Part shown: positions 62,201 to 64,000 of the stretch, piece by piece
Position numbering within the stretch: position 1 is the first letter of the stretch
Layout: each line of letters starts with the position of its first letter
Translations under genes and position numbers: made by a program
NCBI RefSeq assembly: GCF_001280305.1
Contig: NZ_CP012623.1
Span: forward strand, 2,356,001 to 2,420,000
DNA length: 64,000 nucleotides
From: Hymenobacter sp. DG25A
GTDB lineage: Bacteria > Bacteroidota > Bacteroidia > Cytophagales > Hymenobacteraceae
Direction of reading: 5' to 3'
The notes under the pieces: model-generated
The model's database searches: none
Told to the model about the DNA's origin: nothing
The model's input: the letters and a program-made list of their open reading frames with translations, nothing else

Positions 62201-63727
62201 GCCATTTTCTCCTCTATTTCCATTGATGTACACATTACCCAAACCATCAACCGCTAGCCCTACTACGGCACCTTGAGATGGTGAAAAATCCTCTGAAGTA
62301 GTTTCCGCCCCAAAGGCGCGTACCAGTTTACCGCCAGCCGTGAATTTTTGTATACGCTGGCCTTCATAATCGGCTACATACACATTACCCCGGATGTCTA
62401 CTGCTACAGCAAGTGGAATCCAAACTTCACCCTTTCCTTTTCCCCATTTTCCAATTGAGGCTACAAGCAAACCATTTGGATTGATTTTCCGCACACAGCC
62501 CCCATAGTAATCAGCCAGATAAAGATTACCCATAGCATCTACCGCAAAGTCGGTATAGATGTCATCACCACCTATGTTAGGCGGAGTATAAGATGTAAGG
62601 TAATTGCCCTCCGAATCAAATTTCTGAATAAAATAATCATATTTACTATTAAATCCGGCATAGCCCGATAAGGTGTAGATATTTCCCAAAAGATCTATTT
62701 TGATTGCTCTAACCCCTCTTGCAAATTTACCTGCACCAATTTCTAACAGTTTTTCGCCCGTAGCAGAATATTTCAGAAGTTTAAGACTCAGATAATCGAA
62801 AATATAAAAGTTGCCAAATTCATCCTGTGCGACATCGGAATAAGCTGTTAAGTGTCCCCAGCGTGCTAATAACTCTCCCTCAGGGTTAACTTTTAAAATA
62901 GAAGAACTATTTACTTGATGTGCAGGACTGGTAATCAAAAAATTACCCTTAGAGTCCAATGCCATTGCACTCTTTGTTTCCGTTATTATTTTCTCTCCTA
63001 AATCACCAATGTACTGGCCCTGTTGATTGAATTTTTCAATTTTATTATGGCGAAGTGTTGATATATAGATCGTACCATTCTTATCTATCAAACCATGAGT
63101 TATATCATCTTTATAAACAGCCTGAAGATTAATTGTATCCTCTACTTGGCCTTGCTTATTCAGCTTTAATACAGAGTAATCTTCGCAAAAAGCGTAGAAA
63201 AATCCAGCTTCATCTATTGCGCCCGCTACAACTCCTCTACCATATTCCCCTATCTGGCGGGAATATACAACTTGTCCCGTGTTGGCTACTTTCTGCAGTA
63301 AATAATAACTATCAAAAGTGTAGGTTACACCTTGTTGATCAACTGCTAATACTTGAAGTTCCCTATATAGTGTTGTATCTGGATCTGCACTGTACTTAGC
63401 TACCAACTTTCCTTTAGAATCATACTGGCTAATACTATCAGCATAAGTATAACTAGTGGACACGTACACATTACCAGCCCGGTCTACCCCAAAAGAGCCC
63501 GGTCGCGTTTTAGGTATGGTAAGTAAATACTGTCCTTCGGAATTGAGTTTAGTAATATGATCAAATTCCATTATATAGATATTATCTTGCCCATCTACAC
63601 CTATATCATAAGGAAAATCAATTGGCACACCTACCCTTTTATCTAGCTGAAAGGCGGGCACCTGCGCTAAGCAAGAATCCGAAAAAAAGATAATAAGAAG
63701 TAAAAACAGAGGTAGAAATTTATTCAT
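59300..63727 (-). CDS. Giant NHL/IPT-repeat protein with T9SS sorting tail
   Basis: 1475 residues. Signal peptide (LFLLLIIFFSDSCLAQ). Residues about 25-570 form NHL-type beta-propeller repeats, each with a GNVYVADY/NIYI-like core (for example GNLYLADYYGGCVRKI, GNVYVADYEGQRIQKF). Then a cna-like stretch (ITGRIYQDNNANCLRDNEE), a gliding-motility/DUF7619-type repeat region with SYDPNDKLVIPGG, and four IPT/TIG domains (ISPAQGAIGATITITGRQF; VSPNESVPGSTVTLSGTHF; and two more). The C-terminal about 80 residues are a type IX secretion (Por) sorting domain: VTVSPNPSHGVVTVDW ... GLYLVIIQSDHGRLIKRLLVL. Likely a secreted or surface adhesin/scaffold. The N-terminal half is AT-rich. Confidence 0.88.
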   Translation of the reverse strand: MNKFLPLFLLLIIFFSDSCLAQVPAFQLDKRVGVPIDFPYDIGVDGQDNIYIMEFDHITKLNSEGQYLLTIPKTRPGSFGVDRAGNVYVSTSYTYADSISQYDSKGKLVAKYSADPDTTLYRELQVLAVDQQGVTYTFDSYYLLQKVANTGQVVYSRQIGEYGRGVVAGAIDEAGFFYAFCEDYSVLKLNKQGQVEDTINLQAVYKDDITHGLIDKNGTIYISTLRHNKIEKFNQQGQYIGDLGEKIITETKSAMALDSKGNFLITSPAHQVNSSSILKVNPEGELLARWGHLTAYSDVAQDEFGNFYIFDYLSLKLLKYSATGEKLLEIGAGKFARGVRAIKIDLLGNIYTLSGYAGFNSKYDYFIQKFDSEGNYLTSYTPPNIGGDDIYTDFAVDAMGNLYLADYYGGCVRKINPNGLLVASIGKWGKGKGEVWIPLAVAVDIRGNVYVADYEGQRIQKFTAGGKLVRAFGAETTSEDFSPSQGAVVGLAVDGLGNVYINGNRGENGLRVYGSNSETATTVVGSYTDRLTINAQGSHLVAIPTGSDLIYIYNSNATKVDTLNLITGRIYQDNNANCLRDNEELPLPGMIVMAGNYYGVSDANGRYRIAVDTGTYVVKQLQANQDIGRIITPTCIVNQAVKVTKQQQTAVGPDFGNQVTLSPYLSVNITSNRRRRCFRNVTTVSYSNRGYSVSEPAFVTVALPPQVAFISASLPYERNEAGQYVFAVGSLKPGQQDNIIIQDSVVCGDESIRGLTVCTKAWITPPNVTSTTGGVRPASLTVEGRAEGNKQARFVVRNVGQEATADSLGLRVFSNTKLALQHNISLPAGDSLVLRIPSTTAVVRVETDQPAKYSGPKIASATLELSELRTMGQPSPAMAAFPPDVNTAEVKEDCQAIVDSYDPNDKLVIPGGITDQYYTTRKAPLRYRIRFQNTGNDVAYQVRVVDSLSANLDISTLQLEGASHPYRFELHGKEQPVLTFNFDDIQLPDSSRNMAASQGFIQFSIWPKEGLVDKTLVENYADIYFDYNSAVRTNYTFNRIYDIPATLNTTLHFDDVVATPKIVGISPAQGAIGATITITGRQFANVMANNLISFNGVQATSLSLKADTIRVKVPTGATSGHIQLTTPDGHTQSLSEFIVFQKPTITAVSPNESVPGSTVTLSGTHFSAIAEQDTVLFNGVAATVLQATINSLKVKVPEGAQSGKITLQTWGGKAESAEAFKVWYPPTVISSSLYKAKANTVLTLTGTNFSETPARNIVSLGGIQTPVLQSSSSGLQLRVPGTALSGKIEVKTPGGQAAAATDFTFLPAPNILGFSPAEGIIGTEVTITGTNLGVDEQQDTLLLNGVSVKVMQATASTMVFKIPKGTHSGTLMVAGIGGRATSLKEFRVVDLPDEDAVTVSPNPSHGVVTVDWAKANFEVQAIQIYSALGSLVSSIEIPTTSPAHTTLSFTNYSPGLYLVIIQSDHGRLIKRLLVL

Positions 63728-63940
63728 ATACAGTTATTAAACATCGTTACAAAACAACCACATTATCTCTTAAATATCCAATTTTCAGTAGATTATTTAC
63801 CTCTTACCCTATATGCCGTTTTATGAATCATATTTTTGGGTCCATCTATTCATCTGAGGCATGTTCCGGTCCGATCGATTCTATAATTGTTCCATCACTA
63901 GAAAGCGCTTCTGAATTACCTATTTAGAGGCTAAGTAGTT
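63728..63940. other. Intergenic spacer upstream of the giant gene
   Basis: About 210 AT-rich bases with no gene and no clear TAnnTTTG box. Confidence 0.45.
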
Positions 63941-64000
63941 TCAATACGTCTTGGTCATATCCTCCGGCACCACCAGCACATAATCCGCTTTCTGCCGATT
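63941..64000 (-). CDS. Unidentified gene, C-terminal end only (cut by window edge)
   Basis: Minus strand, 19 codons (NRQKADYVLVVPEDMTKTY) then TGA at 63941-63943. The rest lies beyond the window. A near-copy of this end is at 59146-59238. The family is not recognised from so short a piece. Confidence 0.6.
   Translation of the reverse strand, partial: NRQKADYVLVVPEDMTKTY

Noticed and set aside
1..64000. CRISPR arrays, tRNA/rRNA genes, integrases or transposases
   Set aside because: No spaced direct repeats, cloverleaf sequences or recombinase motifs were seen by eye; a dedicated tRNA scan was not possible here.

Overview
The window is chromosomal DNA of a Bacteroidota bacterium, most likely a Hymenobacter-like member of the Cytophagales. 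The evidence is a SusC/SusD pair, a type IX secretion sorting domain, a bacillithiol gene (BshA), Bacteroidota-only families (DUF4835, Rpb6-type omega), promoter boxes of the TAnnTTTG type, and moderately high GC with AT-rich patches. Most of it is housekeeping DNA. No tRNA, rRNA, CRISPR array, transposase or phage gene was seen.

Layout. 1-8 kb: clpC (5' end cut by the window edge), an acyl-CoA carboxylase beta subunit, a small membrane orphan, an M42 aminopeptidase, the first of two REP-like palindromes and a BtuF-like metal receptor. 6.5-10 kb, minus strand: a shikimate cluster (DAHP synthase-chorismate mutase, aroB, aroA). 10-18 kb: proline dehydrogenase, a small unknown protein, a glycine-zipper stress protein, an S41 tail-specific protease, an unknown 346-residue protein and lysS. 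18.2-20 kb: a decayed duplicated intergenic segment and two YtxH-type stress genes. 20-21.6 kb: a Kazal lipoprotein, a cupin and a dienelactone hydrolase. 22-27 kb: a SusC/SusD nutrient-uptake pair without enzymes. 27-32 kb: two paralogous ABC exporters flanking an unknown acidic protein. 32-37 kb: a TPR histidine kinase, then a lower-GC accessory patch with gene debris, a DUF418 and a DUF3885 protein.

37-45.6 kb is a long minus-strand block: LptA/OstA-like protein, bamD, rpoZ/rpb6, coaC, an AT-rich membrane ORF, coaB, DUF4835, recN, fabI. It links envelope assembly, CoA synthesis, repair and fatty-acid synthesis. 45.7-57.9 kb: tilS, mdh, the second REP-like palindrome, two rhomboids, mutL, a GH3-serine hydrolase fusion, bshA, a small membrane protein and an IscA/HesB protein. 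58-64 kb is lower in GC and surface-oriented: a lipoprotein and a 1475-residue NHL/IPT-repeat protein with a T9SS tail, bracketed by two copies of the same gene 3' end.

The most noteworthy observations are the coaC/coaB pair separated by an AT-rich orphan membrane gene, the duplicated gene ends around the giant T9SS protein, two oppositely oriented REP-like palindromes with conserved loops, and a probable gene-conversion tract between the two ABC exporters. No complete new system such as a defence island could be demonstrated.
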